Assembly (NCBI RefSeq): GCF_004339675.1
Contig: NZ_SLVM01000003.1
Location: 156,292-220,291 of the forward strand
DNA length: 64,000 bases
Direction of reading: 5' to 3'
DNA from: Rhodovulum steppense
GTDB taxonomy: Bacteria > Pseudomonadota > Alphaproteobacteria > Rhodobacterales > Rhodobacteraceae
In this document: positions 43,453 through 52,434 of the stretch, piece after piece
Layout of the letters: each line of letters opens with the position of its first letter
How positions within the stretch are numbered: the stretch's first letter is position 1
The notes under the pieces: generated by a model
The model's input: only the letters and a program-made list of their open reading frames with translations
The model's database searches: none
What the model was told of the DNA's origin: nothing
Position numbers and translations under genes: made by a program

Positions 43453-44589
43453 ATGGACGACGCATACCAAGATCGGGACGCGGCCGTGACGCTCGCGCGG
43501 GAGGGGGACGGGTGGCGGCTCTCGCTGTCCGGGCGGCCCGACCTGCGCAGGATGCCAGGCATCCTCGCGGCACTTGGCCGCGTCGAGGGCGGTCCGCTGG
43601 AAATCGACCTTGCAGCGGTCGACCGGATCGACACGGCGGTCGCCTGGGCCATCCTGCGCACCATCGAGGACCGCGAAAGGCACGGGCTGGGCACGCGAAT
43701 CGAAGGCGCGCGCGATCCTGTTGCCCGGCTTCTCGACACGGTCCGCTCGGCCCTTCCCCAGCCCGAGCCTTCGCCGCAGCGCCCTGTCGGGATACGGGCG
43801 CAGCTTGAGCAATTCGGCCGCTCCGTCGTGGGGATCGGATCCTCGCTCCGCGAGGTCTCGGGCACTCTCGGACTGTTTCTTGCGCGCTTCGGCCAGTCGC
43901 TTGCCCGGCCGTCCCGGTTTCCGCTGACCGCGCTGGTCCATCACTGCGAGGATGTCGGCTACCGCGCGGTGCCGATCGTGTCGCTGATGGCCTTCCTGAT
44001 CGGCGTCGTCCTGGCCTTTCAGGGCTCGGCCCAGTTGCGCCAGTTCGGGGCCGAGGTCTTCGTCGTCGATCTGATCGCGATCTCGATCCTGCGCGAGTTG
44101 GGCATTCTGCTGACCGCGATCATCGTCGCGGGGCGCACCGCCTCGGCCTTCACCGCCGCGATCGGGTCGATGAAGATGCGCGAGGAGATCGACGCGATGC
44201 GCACGCTGGGGATCGACCCCGGCATGTCGCTGGTCCTGCCCCGGGTTCTGGCGCTGGTCCTGATGCTGCCGATCCTGGGCCTGATCGCCAATGTCGCGGG
44301 GCTTGCGGGCGGGTTGCTGATGTCGTGGATCGAACTGGGGATCTCGCCGGCGATCTTCCTGACCCGGCTGGTCGAGAACACGGATGTGACGCATGTCTTC
44401 GTCGGCCTCGTCAAGGCGCCGGTCTTTGCCGTCGTCATCGGCGTGATCGGCTGCCGGGCGGGACTGGCCGTGGGCTCGACGGCCGAATCTCTCGGCCGCA
44501 TGACCTCGGGCGCGGTGGTCGCGGCGATCTTCGCGGTCATCGTCACCGACGCGGTCTTTTCGGTCTTCTTCGCGGAAATGGGGATATGA
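43453..44589 (+). CDS. mlaE: STAS-MlaE fusion permease of an MCE lipid transporter
   Basis: A 378-residue protein. Residues 1-90 form a STAS-like (MlaB-type) domain (LEIDLAAVDRIDTAVAWAILRTIEDRERHG). The rest is MlaE: GYRAVPIVSLMAFLIGVVLAFQGSAQLRQFGA at about 177-207, AGRTASAFTAAIGSMKMREEIDAMRTLGIDP and five membrane helices. It forms the inner-membrane channel for phospholipid movement between membranes. Its stop overlaps the ATPase start (ATGA). Confidence 0.92.
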   Translation: MDDAYQDRDAAVTLAREGDGWRLSLSGRPDLRRMPGILAALGRVEGGPLEIDLAAVDRIDTAVAWAILRTIEDRERHGLGTRIEGARDPVARLLDTVRSALPQPEPSPQRPVGIRAQLEQFGRSVVGIGSSLREVSGTLGLFLARFGQSLARPSRFPLTALVHHCEDVGYRAVPIVSLMAFLIGVVLAFQGSAQLRQFGAEVFVVDLIAISILRELGILLTAIIVAGRTASAFTAAIGSMKMREEIDAMRTLGIDPGMSLVLPRVLALVLMLPILGLIANVAGLAGGLLMSWIELGISPAIFLTRLVENTDVTHVFVGLVKAPVFAVVIGVIGCRAGLAVGSTAESLGRMTSGAVVAAIFAVIVTDAVFSVFFAEMGI

Positions 44590-45377
44590 CGATGGCAGAG
44601 ACGGTCATCGCCGTCCGGGGCCTGAGAAACCAGTTCGGCAGCCTTGTCGTTCATGACGGCCTGGATCTGGATGTTCACCGGGGCGAAATCCTGGGTGTCG
44701 TCGGCGGATCGGGCACCGGCAAGTCGGTTCTGCTGCGCAGCATCGCGGGGCTGAACCGTCCCGCCGCCGGAAGCGTGACCATGCTGGGCCTCGACATGGG
44801 CGCGGCGAGCGAGGCGGAGCTGGCCGCTCTTGGCCAGAGGATCGGCGTCATGTTCCAGGATGGCGCGCTGTTCTCGTCGCTGACCGTCCGCGAGAATGTC
44901 GAGGTGCCGCTGAGATCGGTGCCCGGCCTCGATGCGCAAACCCGCGAGGCGCTGGCCCGTCTCAAGATCTCGCTTTCGGGCCTGCCCTGGAACGCCGGGG
45001 ACAAGTACCCGTCCGAACTGTCGGGTGGGATGCGGAAACGGGCGGGTCTGGCCCGCGCGCTCGCGCTGGACCCCGAGATCGTCTTCCTCGACGAGCCGAC
45101 AGCCGGTCTGGATCCGATCGGCGCCGCCGCGTTCGACGCCCTCATCCGAGATCTCAGCCGGAACCTCGGGCTGACCGTCTTTCTGGTGACCCACGATCTG
45201 GACACGCTTTACGCGGTCTGCGACCGGATCGCGGTGATTGCCGAAAAGAAGGTTCTGGTGACCGGAACGCTCGACGACATGCTTGACGTCGATCACCCTT
45301 GGGTGCGCGACTATTTCTTGGGGCCGCGGGGGCGGGCCGCGCGCGACGCCGTTGAGTCCGCGCCCGCAAATGGGTAG
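44586..45377 (+). CDS. mlaF: MlaF-type ATPase
   Basis: A 263-residue ABC ATPase: Walker A GGSGTGKSV (residues about 39-47), Q-loop MFQDGALFSSL with the MlaF-type continuation, signature LSGGMRKR, Walker B VFLDEPTAGLDPIG, and switch His VTHDLDT. The GMRKRAGLARAL block is typical of MlaF/Ttg2A. It drives lipid transport with MlaE. It overlaps mlaE and lies 6 bp before the MCE-domain gene. Confidence 0.94.
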   Translation: MTMAETVIAVRGLRNQFGSLVVHDGLDLDVHRGEILGVVGGSGTGKSVLLRSIAGLNRPAAGSVTMLGLDMGAASEAELAALGQRIGVMFQDGALFSSLTVRENVEVPLRSVPGLDAQTREALARLKISLSGLPWNAGDKYPSELSGGMRKRAGLARALALDPEIVFLDEPTAGLDPIGAAAFDALIRDLSRNLGLTVFLVTHDLDTLYAVCDRIAVIAEKKVLVTGTLDDMLDVDHPWVRDYFLGPRGRAARDAVESAPANG

Positions 45378-45383
45378 GCCTGG

Positions 45384-47126
45384 ATGATGGAAACCCGCGC
45401 GAATTATGTCCTTATCGGCGCCTTCACCCTTCTGGGCTTTGTCGGGCTGCTTGCCTTCTTCCTCTGGTTCGCCCGGGTCGAGCTGAACCGCCAGTTCGCC
45501 TATTACGATGTCGAGTTTCCGACCGTCTCGGGCCTGTCGGACGCTTCCGAGGTGCGCTTCAGCGGGCTGCCGGTGGGCAAGGTCGTCGATGTGCGTCTGT
45601 CGCCCGAGCGCACCGGCCGGATTCGCGTCCGCATCGAGGTCAGCGCCGAAACCCCGGTACGCACCAGTTCGGTCGCGACGATCGAATCCCAAGGTGTCAC
45701 CGGCGTTTCCTATGTGGGGCTGTCGTCCGGAGATCCGGCCGATCCGCTCCTGGACGATGTCGCAGGCGACGGTGTGCCCTTCATCGAGTCGGGACGTTCG
45801 GTGCTTCAGACCCTCAGCGAGGATGCCCCGGCCATCGTGGAGGAGGCGCTGGTCGCCGCGCGCCAGTTGACCGGCCTTCTCGGACCCGAGAACCAGGGCC
45901 GCATATCTTCGATCCTGGAGAATCTCGACCGCTCCTCCGCCGATCTCGGACAGGCGCTCGACAGCTTTTCGAAAGTCACGGATACCGTCGCAAGCTCGAC
46001 CGAGCAGATCGCCGCCTTCGCGACTCGGCTCGAAGATATATCGGCGGCCGCAACGACCGCGCTTGAAACCGCCGACGGCACGCTGCGCGAGGTCACCGAG
46101 CTCGCGCGACGGGCGGGGACCACGCTGGATGCAGGTGATGCGGCACTGGACAGCGGACGGGCGACGCTCGACTCTGCCAATCTTTTCATCCGCGAACAGC
46201 TTCCGCCTGTTCTGGAGGATGTGACGCTGACCACCGCCGCGCTGCGCGAGGAAATCGCGGCCCTCGGGACCGACGCCCGCGCCATGATGACCGAGTTCCG
46301 CATGACCGGAACCCTGGCGAACACCCGGTTGACCGAGGCCCGGCAGACGCTTCAGGCAACCGACGACATGCTTGCCGTCATGACGGACTCGCTTGCCTCG
46401 CTCGACCGCGCTGCGGATCAGCTTGACAGCTTCATCGCCACCGACGCCACGCCGCTGGTCGCGGATGCACGCGCGCTGATCGCCAATGCCGATCGCGTCG
46501 TGGCCTCGGCGGCCACCCTCGCCGAGAACGAGTTGCCGACGATCCTCGAAGACATCCGCACCGCCGCCGCCACCGCCGCGCGCACGGTCGAGACGGTCGG
46601 CGCGGACCTTTCCACCGCCGCGGGACGGGCCGACGCAATCTCGGCCGACGCCTCGTCCGCGCTTGCAAGCGTCACCGACACCTTTACCCGGGCGAACGCG
46701 ACGCTCGACCGGCTGAACACCACGCTGGAAACGGGCGATCAGGCGCTGGCCGCAGCCGACCGCGCCTTTGCATCGGCCGACCGGGTGCTACGCGAGGAGA
46801 TCGGCCAGATGACGGCAAGCCTGCGCGACACGCTTGCCCGGCTCGACACCGCCATCGACCAGGTTTCGGCCGACGTGCCGGTGATCGCGGGGCAGATCAG
46901 GGAAACCGCGGAACGGGCCAACAGCGCCTTCGGCGAGATCGAGCGCACCGCGACGAGCCTTGGCCCGCCGCTGCGCAGCTTCGCGGGCGAGGGCCTGCCG
47001 CAATATGCCCGCCTCGCGCGCGAGACCCGCGACCTGGTCGACCGGCTCGACCGGCTGATCCGCCAGATCGACCGCAATCCGGCGCGGTTCCTGCTGGGTG
47101 GCGAAGACCCGGTCTACAGACGATGA
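45384..47126 (+). CDS. mlaD: MlaD/MCE-domain protein with long helical tail
   Basis: A 580-residue protein: N-terminal membrane anchor (residues about 9-29, LIGAFTLLGFVGLLAFFLWF), one MCE domain (about 38-118; YDVEFPTVSGLSDASEVRFSG and GVTGVSYVGL) and a very long Ala/Thr/Asp-rich helical region (about 135-560) built from repeats such as TTALETADGTLREV and AALDSGRATLDSANL. Length far exceeds E. coli MlaD (~180), so the tail may span the periplasm as a helical tube. It carries lipid substrates delivered by MlaEF. Its stop overlaps the lipoprotein gene. Confidence 0.88.
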   Translation: MMETRANYVLIGAFTLLGFVGLLAFFLWFARVELNRQFAYYDVEFPTVSGLSDASEVRFSGLPVGKVVDVRLSPERTGRIRVRIEVSAETPVRTSSVATIESQGVTGVSYVGLSSGDPADPLLDDVAGDGVPFIESGRSVLQTLSEDAPAIVEEALVAARQLTGLLGPENQGRISSILENLDRSSADLGQALDSFSKVTDTVASSTEQIAAFATRLEDISAAATTALETADGTLREVTELARRAGTTLDAGDAALDSGRATLDSANLFIREQLPPVLEDVTLTTAALREEIAALGTDARAMMTEFRMTGTLANTRLTEARQTLQATDDMLAVMTDSLASLDRAADQLDSFIATDATPLVADARALIANADRVVASAATLAENELPTILEDIRTAAATAARTVETVGADLSTAAGRADAISADASSALASVTDTFTRANATLDRLNTTLETGDQALAAADRAFASADRVLREEIGQMTASLRDTLARLDTAIDQVSADVPVIAGQIRETAERANSAFGEIERTATSLGPPLRSFAGEGLPQYARLARETRDLVDRLDRLIRQIDRNPARFLLGGEDPVYRR

Positions 47127-47770
47127 GGATGCCCATGAACCGACGCCTTCTGCTTGTCGCCCTGTCTGCCACCGCCCTGTCCGGCTGTTCGGCAATCGGG
47201 GCGCTGAACACGGCAAGCGCTGCGCTCGACGTCTACCAGTTGCGCGCGCCGGATTTCGGCCCGGTGGCGACGGGGCGGCCCCAGAGCCTGAGCGTGGTGA
47301 TCGAGGTGCCGACGGCCAGCGGCGCGCTCGATACCGACCGCATCCTCATCCGGCCCACGCCTTCGCAGATCCAGTATCTGAGCGATGCCCGCTGGGCCGA
47401 AACCGCCCCGGTCATGGTGCAGACCGCGCTGGTCGAGGGGCTGGAGCGGTCGGGCGCCTTCCGCTTCGTCGCTCGGCGTCCGCTGGGCGCATCGGGGGAT
47501 TATGCGCTCGTCACGTTGCTGCGCGATTTCCAGGCCGAGATCGACCCCGCGACAGGGCAGAGCATGGTCAGGATCGCGCTTACCGCACGCCTTGTGCGCG
47601 AAAGCGATGCCGCGATCGTCGCCTTGCAGACCTTCTCTGCCGAAATGCCCGCGGCAAGCACGCGCACGCCCGACCTGATCGCCGCCTTCCAGACCGCCTC
47701 GGACCGCACGCTTGACGCTATCATGCGCTGGCTGCTTGTCACGCGGAACGTGGGCGTCGCCCGGTCCTGA
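47123..47770 (+). CDS. ABC-type transport auxiliary lipoprotein (PqiC/DUF330-like)
   Basis: A 215-residue outer-membrane lipoprotein: signal and lipobox LSATALSGCS (Cys about 23-25). The mature domain has the PqiC-like pattern YQLRAP, LSVVIEVPTASGALDTDRILIRPTP, WAETAPVMVQTALVEGLERSG. It probably forms the outer-membrane end of the MCE lipid bridge. An ATG at 47135 is an alternative start with a shorter n-region. Final gene of the mla operon. Confidence 0.87.
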   Translation: MRMPMNRRLLLVALSATALSGCSAIGALNTASAALDVYQLRAPDFGPVATGRPQSLSVVIEVPTASGALDTDRILIRPTPSQIQYLSDARWAETAPVMVQTALVEGLERSGAFRFVARRPLGASGDYALVTLLRDFQAEIDPATGQSMVRIALTARLVRESDAAIVALQTFSAEMPAASTRTPDLIAAFQTASDRTLDAIMRWLLVTRNVGVARS

Positions 47771-47786
47771 CGCCCGCAGCAGCGAC

Positions 47787-49034
47787 TCATGGCGCCGTTT
47801 CGCCTACACGGCGGGCGATGGCGGTCACCGCACCGGCCATGGCCAGCACCGCGTCGTGCAGGGCTGTCATTGGCACCGTTTCGGCGGGATGGTGACTGAT
47901 CCCGCCTGCGCAGGCGGTGAAAATCATCCCCACCGGGCACAGATCGGCCATAGCGGACGTGTCATGCGTGGCGCCGGATGGCAGAAGCCGCGCACGCCCC
48001 GTGGTTGCGTGGACGGCGCCGGACAGCAGATCCCGAAGCGAAGGATCGCAGGGGGTTGCGGGCTGCGCATAGGATCGCGTTATCGCATGTGCGATCTGAC
48101 GGCGGGTGGCGATCTCTGCCACCCGGGCCGTGATCTCTTCGGCGGCTCCTGCCCGCACCGCATCCGAAGGCGAGCGGATCTCGATGGTCAGCGCCACCTC
48201 GCCGGGGACCGCGTTCACGACACCCGGGCGCAGTTCCAACATGCCGACGGTCGCCAGCACGCCATCGCTTTCCCGCGCGACGCGTTCAACGGCCAGGACG
48301 ATCTCGGCGGCGGCGGCAAGCGCGTCGCGGCGCAGGGACATCGGCACCGTTCCTGCGTGGGCGGCCTGTCCGGTCAAGCGGACGCTGTGGCGTTCGATCC
48401 CGCTGATGGCCGTCACCACGCCCAGGGTCAGCCCTTCGTCTTCCAGGACCGGCCCCTGTTCCAGGTGGCATTCGATCCATCCCAGCACCTGCGCCGGATC
48501 TCGTTTCAGCCCCGGCAGCGCATCGGGCGCCAGCCCGAAGCCCGCCATGGCCTCGCGCAGCGCCTGCCCGGCACCGTCGCGCAGCTCCAGCGCGGCCATG
48601 TCGAACGTATCGGCCAGAACGCGCGGCCCCATCAGCGCGGTCGGAAAGCGGACGCCCTCTTCGTCGGCAAAGGCCAGGACCTCGACCGCGAAGGGCGGCA
48701 CGAAGCCGTCCGCACGCAGCTTCATCATGGCAAGCGCGCAGACCACGACCCCCATAATCCCGTCATAACCCCCTCCCTCGCACACGCTGTCCTGATGCGA
48801 CCCCATCAGCAGGGCCGGTGCGCCCGGCGGCCCGTCGCACCGACCGATCAGCGTGCCCGCCGCATCAAGCGAGACCGAAAGGCCCGCCTCACGCATCAAC
48901 TCGGTCAGAACCGCCAGCGCCGCCCGGTGTTCCGGCGAGAACGGCAGCCGCGTCACCCCCGGACCGGGTTCCGAACACTGCGCAAGACGGTCCAGCCAGG
49001 CCTGTGCCTGCGCGCCCCAATCGGCCTCAGACAT
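47787..49034 (-). CDS. M20-family Zn-dependent amidohydrolase (AllC/HyuC-like)
   Basis: A 415-residue M20/M40 hydrolase. Metal and catalytic segments: GSHQDSV (His, about residue 79), GGYDGIMGV (Asp), FADEEGVRF (catalytic Glu pair, about 121-126), IECHLEQGPVLE and the terminal SHHPAET. The AllC/N-carbamoyl-L-amino-acid hydrolase subgroup shares GSHxDSV, HLEQGP and ISHxPxE. It would remove carbamoyl or acyl groups from amino acids or allantoate. It overlaps the DUF1028 gene by 8 bp; the two diverge from the ABC importer at 49810. Confidence 0.9.
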   Translation of the reverse strand: MSEADWGAQAQAWLDRLAQCSEPGPGVTRLPFSPEHRAALAVLTELMREAGLSVSLDAAGTLIGRCDGPPGAPALLMGSHQDSVCEGGGYDGIMGVVVCALAMMKLRADGFVPPFAVEVLAFADEEGVRFPTALMGPRVLADTFDMAALELRDGAGQALREAMAGFGLAPDALPGLKRDPAQVLGWIECHLEQGPVLEDEGLTLGVVTAISGIERHSVRLTGQAAHAGTVPMSLRRDALAAAAEIVLAVERVARESDGVLATVGMLELRPGVVNAVPGEVALTIEIRSPSDAVRAGAAEEITARVAEIATRRQIAHAITRSYAQPATPCDPSLRDLLSGAVHATTGRARLLPSGATHDTSAMADLCPVGMIFTACAGGISHHPAETVPMTALHDAVLAMAGAVTAIARRVGETAP

Positions 49035-49689
49035 GGGGACGGTCCGGATCGCGGCGGGTCGGCACGGTGGGCAGCCAGTCGGCATAGGCACCGGTGAGGG
49101 TGCGGGCATGCAGATCCTGTAGGGCGGTAACGGGCGTTTCCGACCAGTCCACCCGCAAGCTCAACGGCGGGGCATCGTCGGCCACCACCAGAAGCGCGGC
49201 CGATTGCAGCCCGCGCGTGTCGCCCCCCGCCGCCGCGGCCGCGGCGAGGGCAGCCAGAAGGCGGTCGGGCAACGACCCCGAAGCGGCAAGAAATCCGTCG
49301 CGCAGGGCATCCAGAACCTCGGGTCCGGCCAGCAGGTTGCCCGACACGACCAGTCCCGGCGCGACGATCTGTCCGCGCCAGCCGGTGTTCCGGCTGCCGG
49401 TGCGCGCGGCGGTCTGCCCGGCCCGGTCCAGCGCCGCGATCTGGCGCCACTCCCGTCCGGGATCGCCGCAGGTGACCCGCACCACGGCCTGTTCGGCCGA
49501 CAGCCCGTTCCGCATCAGGATCAGGATATCCTCACCCCACATGGTCGAGGGGGCGGCCCCTTGCGAGGCCGACAGGCCCGCGCGCGAATCGCCACGCAGC
49601 ACCCAGCCGCCCACGCAAAGCGATCCGGTCGCCGCCGCCCCGCCCATCGCGCCGGTGCCCAAATCACGGGCAAGAATCGAGAATGTCAT
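49027..49689 (-). CDS. DUF1028 family protein (predicted Ntn-hydrolase)
   Basis: A 220-residue protein of the DUF1028 family: TFSILARDLGTGAMGGAAATGSLCVGGWVLRG at the N-terminus, SASQGAAPSTMWGEDILILMRNGLSA, and GNLLAGPEVLDAL. The family is predicted to be an Ntn-type hydrolase, but its substrates are uncharacterised to my knowledge. It is first gene of the minus-strand unit with the M20 hydrolase and is divergent from the importer, with the palindromic operators between. Likely processes an imported amide or peptide. Confidence 0.88.
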   Translation of the reverse strand: MTFSILARDLGTGAMGGAAATGSLCVGGWVLRGDSRAGLSASQGAAPSTMWGEDILILMRNGLSAEQAVVRVTCGDPGREWRQIAALDRAGQTAARTGSRNTGWRGQIVAPGLVVSGNLLAGPEVLDALRDGFLAASGSLPDRLLAALAAAAAAGGDTRGLQSAALLVVADDAPPLSLRVDWSETPVTALQDLHARTLTGAYADWLPTVPTRRDPDRPHV

Positions 49690-49714
49690 CGCATACGCTC
49701 CCACGGATAGCCCG

Positions 49715-49758
49715 AATTATCATGATAATTTTGACGCGTTCAAATTATCACGATAAAT
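49715..49758. promoter_or_regulatory. Tandem operator palindromes in the divergent promoter region
   Basis: AATTATCATGATAATT (49715-49730) is a perfect 16-bp palindrome. A second copy, AATTATCACGATAAAT (49743-49758), matches at 14 of 16 positions, with start-to-start spacing of 28 bp. The 120-bp region between the DUF1028 and SBP starts is strikingly AT-rich against the 67% GC background. The GntR/FCD regulator at the end of the operon is the obvious candidate binder. Confidence 0.8.
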
Positions 49759-49809
49759 TTTTCCGAAAAGCGACACGCGCACAGAAACACAGATCAGGGA
49801 GTGCCGAAC

Positions 49810-51387
49810 ATGGCCCATTCACGACTGACCCGACGCGGTTTCGGGATTCTGACCGCCACATTGCTTGCCAGCGCGACGCTGGCTGTCCCGGTTACGGCCC
49901 AGACCCCGCCCGAGGTGCTTGTGATAGGCCAGATCGCCGAGCCGAAATCGCTCGACCCGCATGCGGTGACGGCCGTCAACGACTTTCGCATCCTGATGAA
50001 TGTCTATGACGGGCTGGTGCGTTATGCGCCCGGCACGCTGGATGTCGAACCCGCACTGGCGACCGGCTGGGACATCTCGGACGATGGCACGGTCTACACC
50101 TTCACTCTCAGGGAGGGCGTAAGCTTCCATGACGGCAGTGCGCTCGATGCCGAGGCCGTTGTCTTCAACTTCGAGCGCATGCTGAACGAGGATCATCCCT
50201 TCCACGCCACCGGACCCTTCCCACTGTCATTCTTCTTCAGTGCGGTGCAAACGGTCGAGGCGGTCGACCCCGGCACGGTGCGGTTCACCCTGAACGAGCC
50301 CTATGCGCCGTTCCTGTCGAATCTCGCCTATCCGACCGGGCTGATCGTCTCTCCCGCAGCGGTGATGGCGCATGGGGCCGAGTTCGGGCGCAACCCGTCG
50401 GGCACCGGGCCGTTCCGGTTTGCCGAATGGCGCGCCAACGAGCGGGTCGTCGTGACCCGCAACGACGATTACTGGGATGGCCGCGCCGCCAGCGAGGCGG
50501 TGGTCTTCCGCCCGATCACCGATGCCAATACCCGCGTGGCCGAGATGCTGGCGGGCGGCATCGACCTGATGGTCGAAGTTCCCCCCGTCGCGCTGTCGCA
50601 ATTCCAGGGCGCGAATTTCCAGGTCGTCGAACAGGCCGGGCCGCATCTGTGGTTCCTGATCCTGAACGCAAAGGAAGGCCCCTTTGCCGACAGGCGCGTG
50701 CGGCAGGCGGCGAATTACGCGATCAACAAGCAGGCGCTTGTCGATGATGTGCTGGAAGGCACGGCCGCTGTCGCCGCCGGACCAACCCCGCCCGCCTTTG
50801 CCTGGGCCTATAACGACGCGCTTGAGCCCTATCCCTACGATCCCGACCGCGCGCGCGCCCTGATCGCCGAGGCGGGCGCCGAGGGGGCCGACCTGACCTT
50901 CTATGTCACCGAGGGCGGTTCGGGCATGCTTGATCCGATTGCGATGGGCACCGCGATCCAGGCCGACCTGGCCACGGTTGGTTTCAACGTGAAGATCGAA
51001 ACCTACGAGTGGAACACCTTCCTCGGCAAGGTGAACCCTGGACTGGAAGGCAAGGCCGATCTGGCCGAGATGGCCTGGATGACGAACGATCCCGACACCC
51101 TGCCCTTCCTGGCCCTGCGCACCGATGCCTGGCCCGACAAGGGCGGCTTCAACTCGGGCTATTATTCGAACCCGCGGGTCGATGACCTGCTCGAAGCCGC
51201 CCGCGCCAGCACCGATCAGGACGAGCGCGCCGCGCTCTATCGAGAAATGCAGCAGATCGTGCAGGAAGACGCGCCCTGGGTTTTCGTCGCGAACTGGAAG
51301 CAGAACGCCGTGACATCCGACCGGGTGACGAATTTCCGGCTGGAACCGTCATTCTTCCTGCTGCTGAAGGACGTCGAAAAGAACTGA
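49810..51387 (+). CDS. ABC transporter substrate-binding protein, family 5 (second system)
   Basis: A 525-residue periplasmic receptor with an RR-containing signal (SRLTRRGFGILTATLLASATLA, possibly Tat). Family 5 features are KSLDPHAVTAV, YTFTLREGVSFHDG, GTGPFRFAEW, VRQAANYAINKQALV and YPYDPDRARALIAEAG. It delivers cargo to the DppBC-type permeases downstream. Start at 49810 follows AGGGAG; GTG 49801 would add three residues. It is divergent from the hydrolase pair, suggesting the cargo is hydrolysed by M20/DUF1028. Confidence 0.9.
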   Translation: MAHSRLTRRGFGILTATLLASATLAVPVTAQTPPEVLVIGQIAEPKSLDPHAVTAVNDFRILMNVYDGLVRYAPGTLDVEPALATGWDISDDGTVYTFTLREGVSFHDGSALDAEAVVFNFERMLNEDHPFHATGPFPLSFFFSAVQTVEAVDPGTVRFTLNEPYAPFLSNLAYPTGLIVSPAAVMAHGAEFGRNPSGTGPFRFAEWRANERVVVTRNDDYWDGRAASEAVVFRPITDANTRVAEMLAGGIDLMVEVPPVALSQFQGANFQVVEQAGPHLWFLILNAKEGPFADRRVRQAANYAINKQALVDDVLEGTAAVAAGPTPPAFAWAYNDALEPYPYDPDRARALIAEAGAEGADLTFYVTEGGSGMLDPIAMGTAIQADLATVGFNVKIETYEWNTFLGKVNPGLEGKADLAEMAWMTNDPDTLPFLALRTDAWPDKGGFNSGYYSNPRVDDLLEAARASTDQDERAALYREMQQIVQEDAPWVFVANWKQNAVTSDRVTNFRLEPSFFLLLKDVEKN

Positions 51388-51395
51388 TCCCGGGA

Positions 51396-51419
51396 AAGGG
51401 GCACGCTGGCGTGCCCCTT
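51396..51419 (+). terminator. Stem-loop between binding-protein and permease genes
   Basis: AAGGGGCACG and CGTGCCCCTT form a 10-bp perfect stem with a 4-base loop, 8 bp after the SBP stop. Only TTC follows. As in the tea operon it probably limits read-through or protects the receptor mRNA. Confidence 0.65.
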
Positions 51420-51486
51420 CGCCCCGGACGGCCTGAGCGCCGGGGCGGGATCACGCGCCACCGATACAATCAGGAGGGGCCACCGG

Positions 51487-52434
51487 ATGGGGGGCTACAT
51501 TCTCAGGCGGCTTATCTCGGCCATTCCGGTCCTTCTGGGCATCACGATGATCGTCTTCCTGATCATGGCGATGATCCCCGGCGATCCGGCGACCGCGATC
51601 CTGGGGGCCTATGCCACCCCCGAGAATGTCGAGCGGCTGAACCGCTATCTTGGCCTGGACCAGCCACTCTTGCAGCAATACCTGATCTGGCTGGGCAACC
51701 TGTTGCAGGGCGATTTCGGCCGATCCTTCGCGCTGAACCGACCGGTGCTGGACGAGGTGCTGGAACGGTTCTCGGCCACACTGATCCTGGCGGGCACGGC
51801 CTTCGTGCTGTGCTCGTTGCTGGGCATCTTGGCGGGTGTGGTGTCGGCGGCGCGGCAATACGGGCTGGCCGACAAGACGATCACCTTCGCGGTGATCGTC
51901 GGCATCTCGGTGCCGTCCTTCTTTCTCGGCATGATGATGATCCTGTTCTTCGCGGTGCAGCTGCGCTGGCTGCCGGTGTCGGGGATGTATTCGATCTGGG
52001 GCGGCGGCGACCTGCCCGACCTGATCCGCCACCTGACCATGCCCGCGCTGGCGCTGTCGGTGGTGGCCACGGGCGTCATCGCGCGCCTGACGCGCGGCGC
52101 GATGCTGGAGGTTCTGCGGCAGGACTTCATCCGCACCGCGCGTGCCAAGGGCCTGCACGAACGCCGCGTGATCTGGGGCCATGCACTGCGCGCGGCGATG
52201 GTCAGCGTGATCCCAGTTCTCGGGATTCAGGCCGGTTTCGTGCTGTCGGGAGCGGTTTATATCGAGATGGTGTTCCAGTGGCCCGGCATCGGGCGCATGC
52301 TGGTCGACGCGATCCTCAAGCGAGACATCCTGCTGGTGCAGGGGGGCGTGGTCTTCGTCGCGGCCTGCTATGTCGGGTTCAACATCGTGGTCGACGTGGC
52401 GCAACACCTGCTTGACCCCAGGATCCGGGCATGA
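51487..52434 (+). CDS. ABC transporter permease, DppB type (second system)
   Basis: A 315-residue membrane permease starting YILRRLISAIPVLLGITMIVFLIMAMIPGDPA. It carries FIRTARAKGLHERRVIWGHALRAAMVSVIPV as EAA loop and VYIEMVFQWPGIGRMLVDAI. Six transmembrane helices are apparent. It pairs with the permease half of the next gene, which it overlaps by ATGA. AGGAGGGG precedes the start. Confidence 0.92.
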   Translation: MGGYILRRLISAIPVLLGITMIVFLIMAMIPGDPATAILGAYATPENVERLNRYLGLDQPLLQQYLIWLGNLLQGDFGRSFALNRPVLDEVLERFSATLILAGTAFVLCSLLGILAGVVSAARQYGLADKTITFAVIVGISVPSFFLGMMMILFFAVQLRWLPVSGMYSIWGGGDLPDLIRHLTMPALALSVVATGVIARLTRGAMLEVLRQDFIRTARAKGLHERRVIWGHALRAAMVSVIPVLGIQAGFVLSGAVYIEMVFQWPGIGRMLVDAILKRDILLVQGGVVFVAACYVGFNIVVDVAQHLLDPRIRA

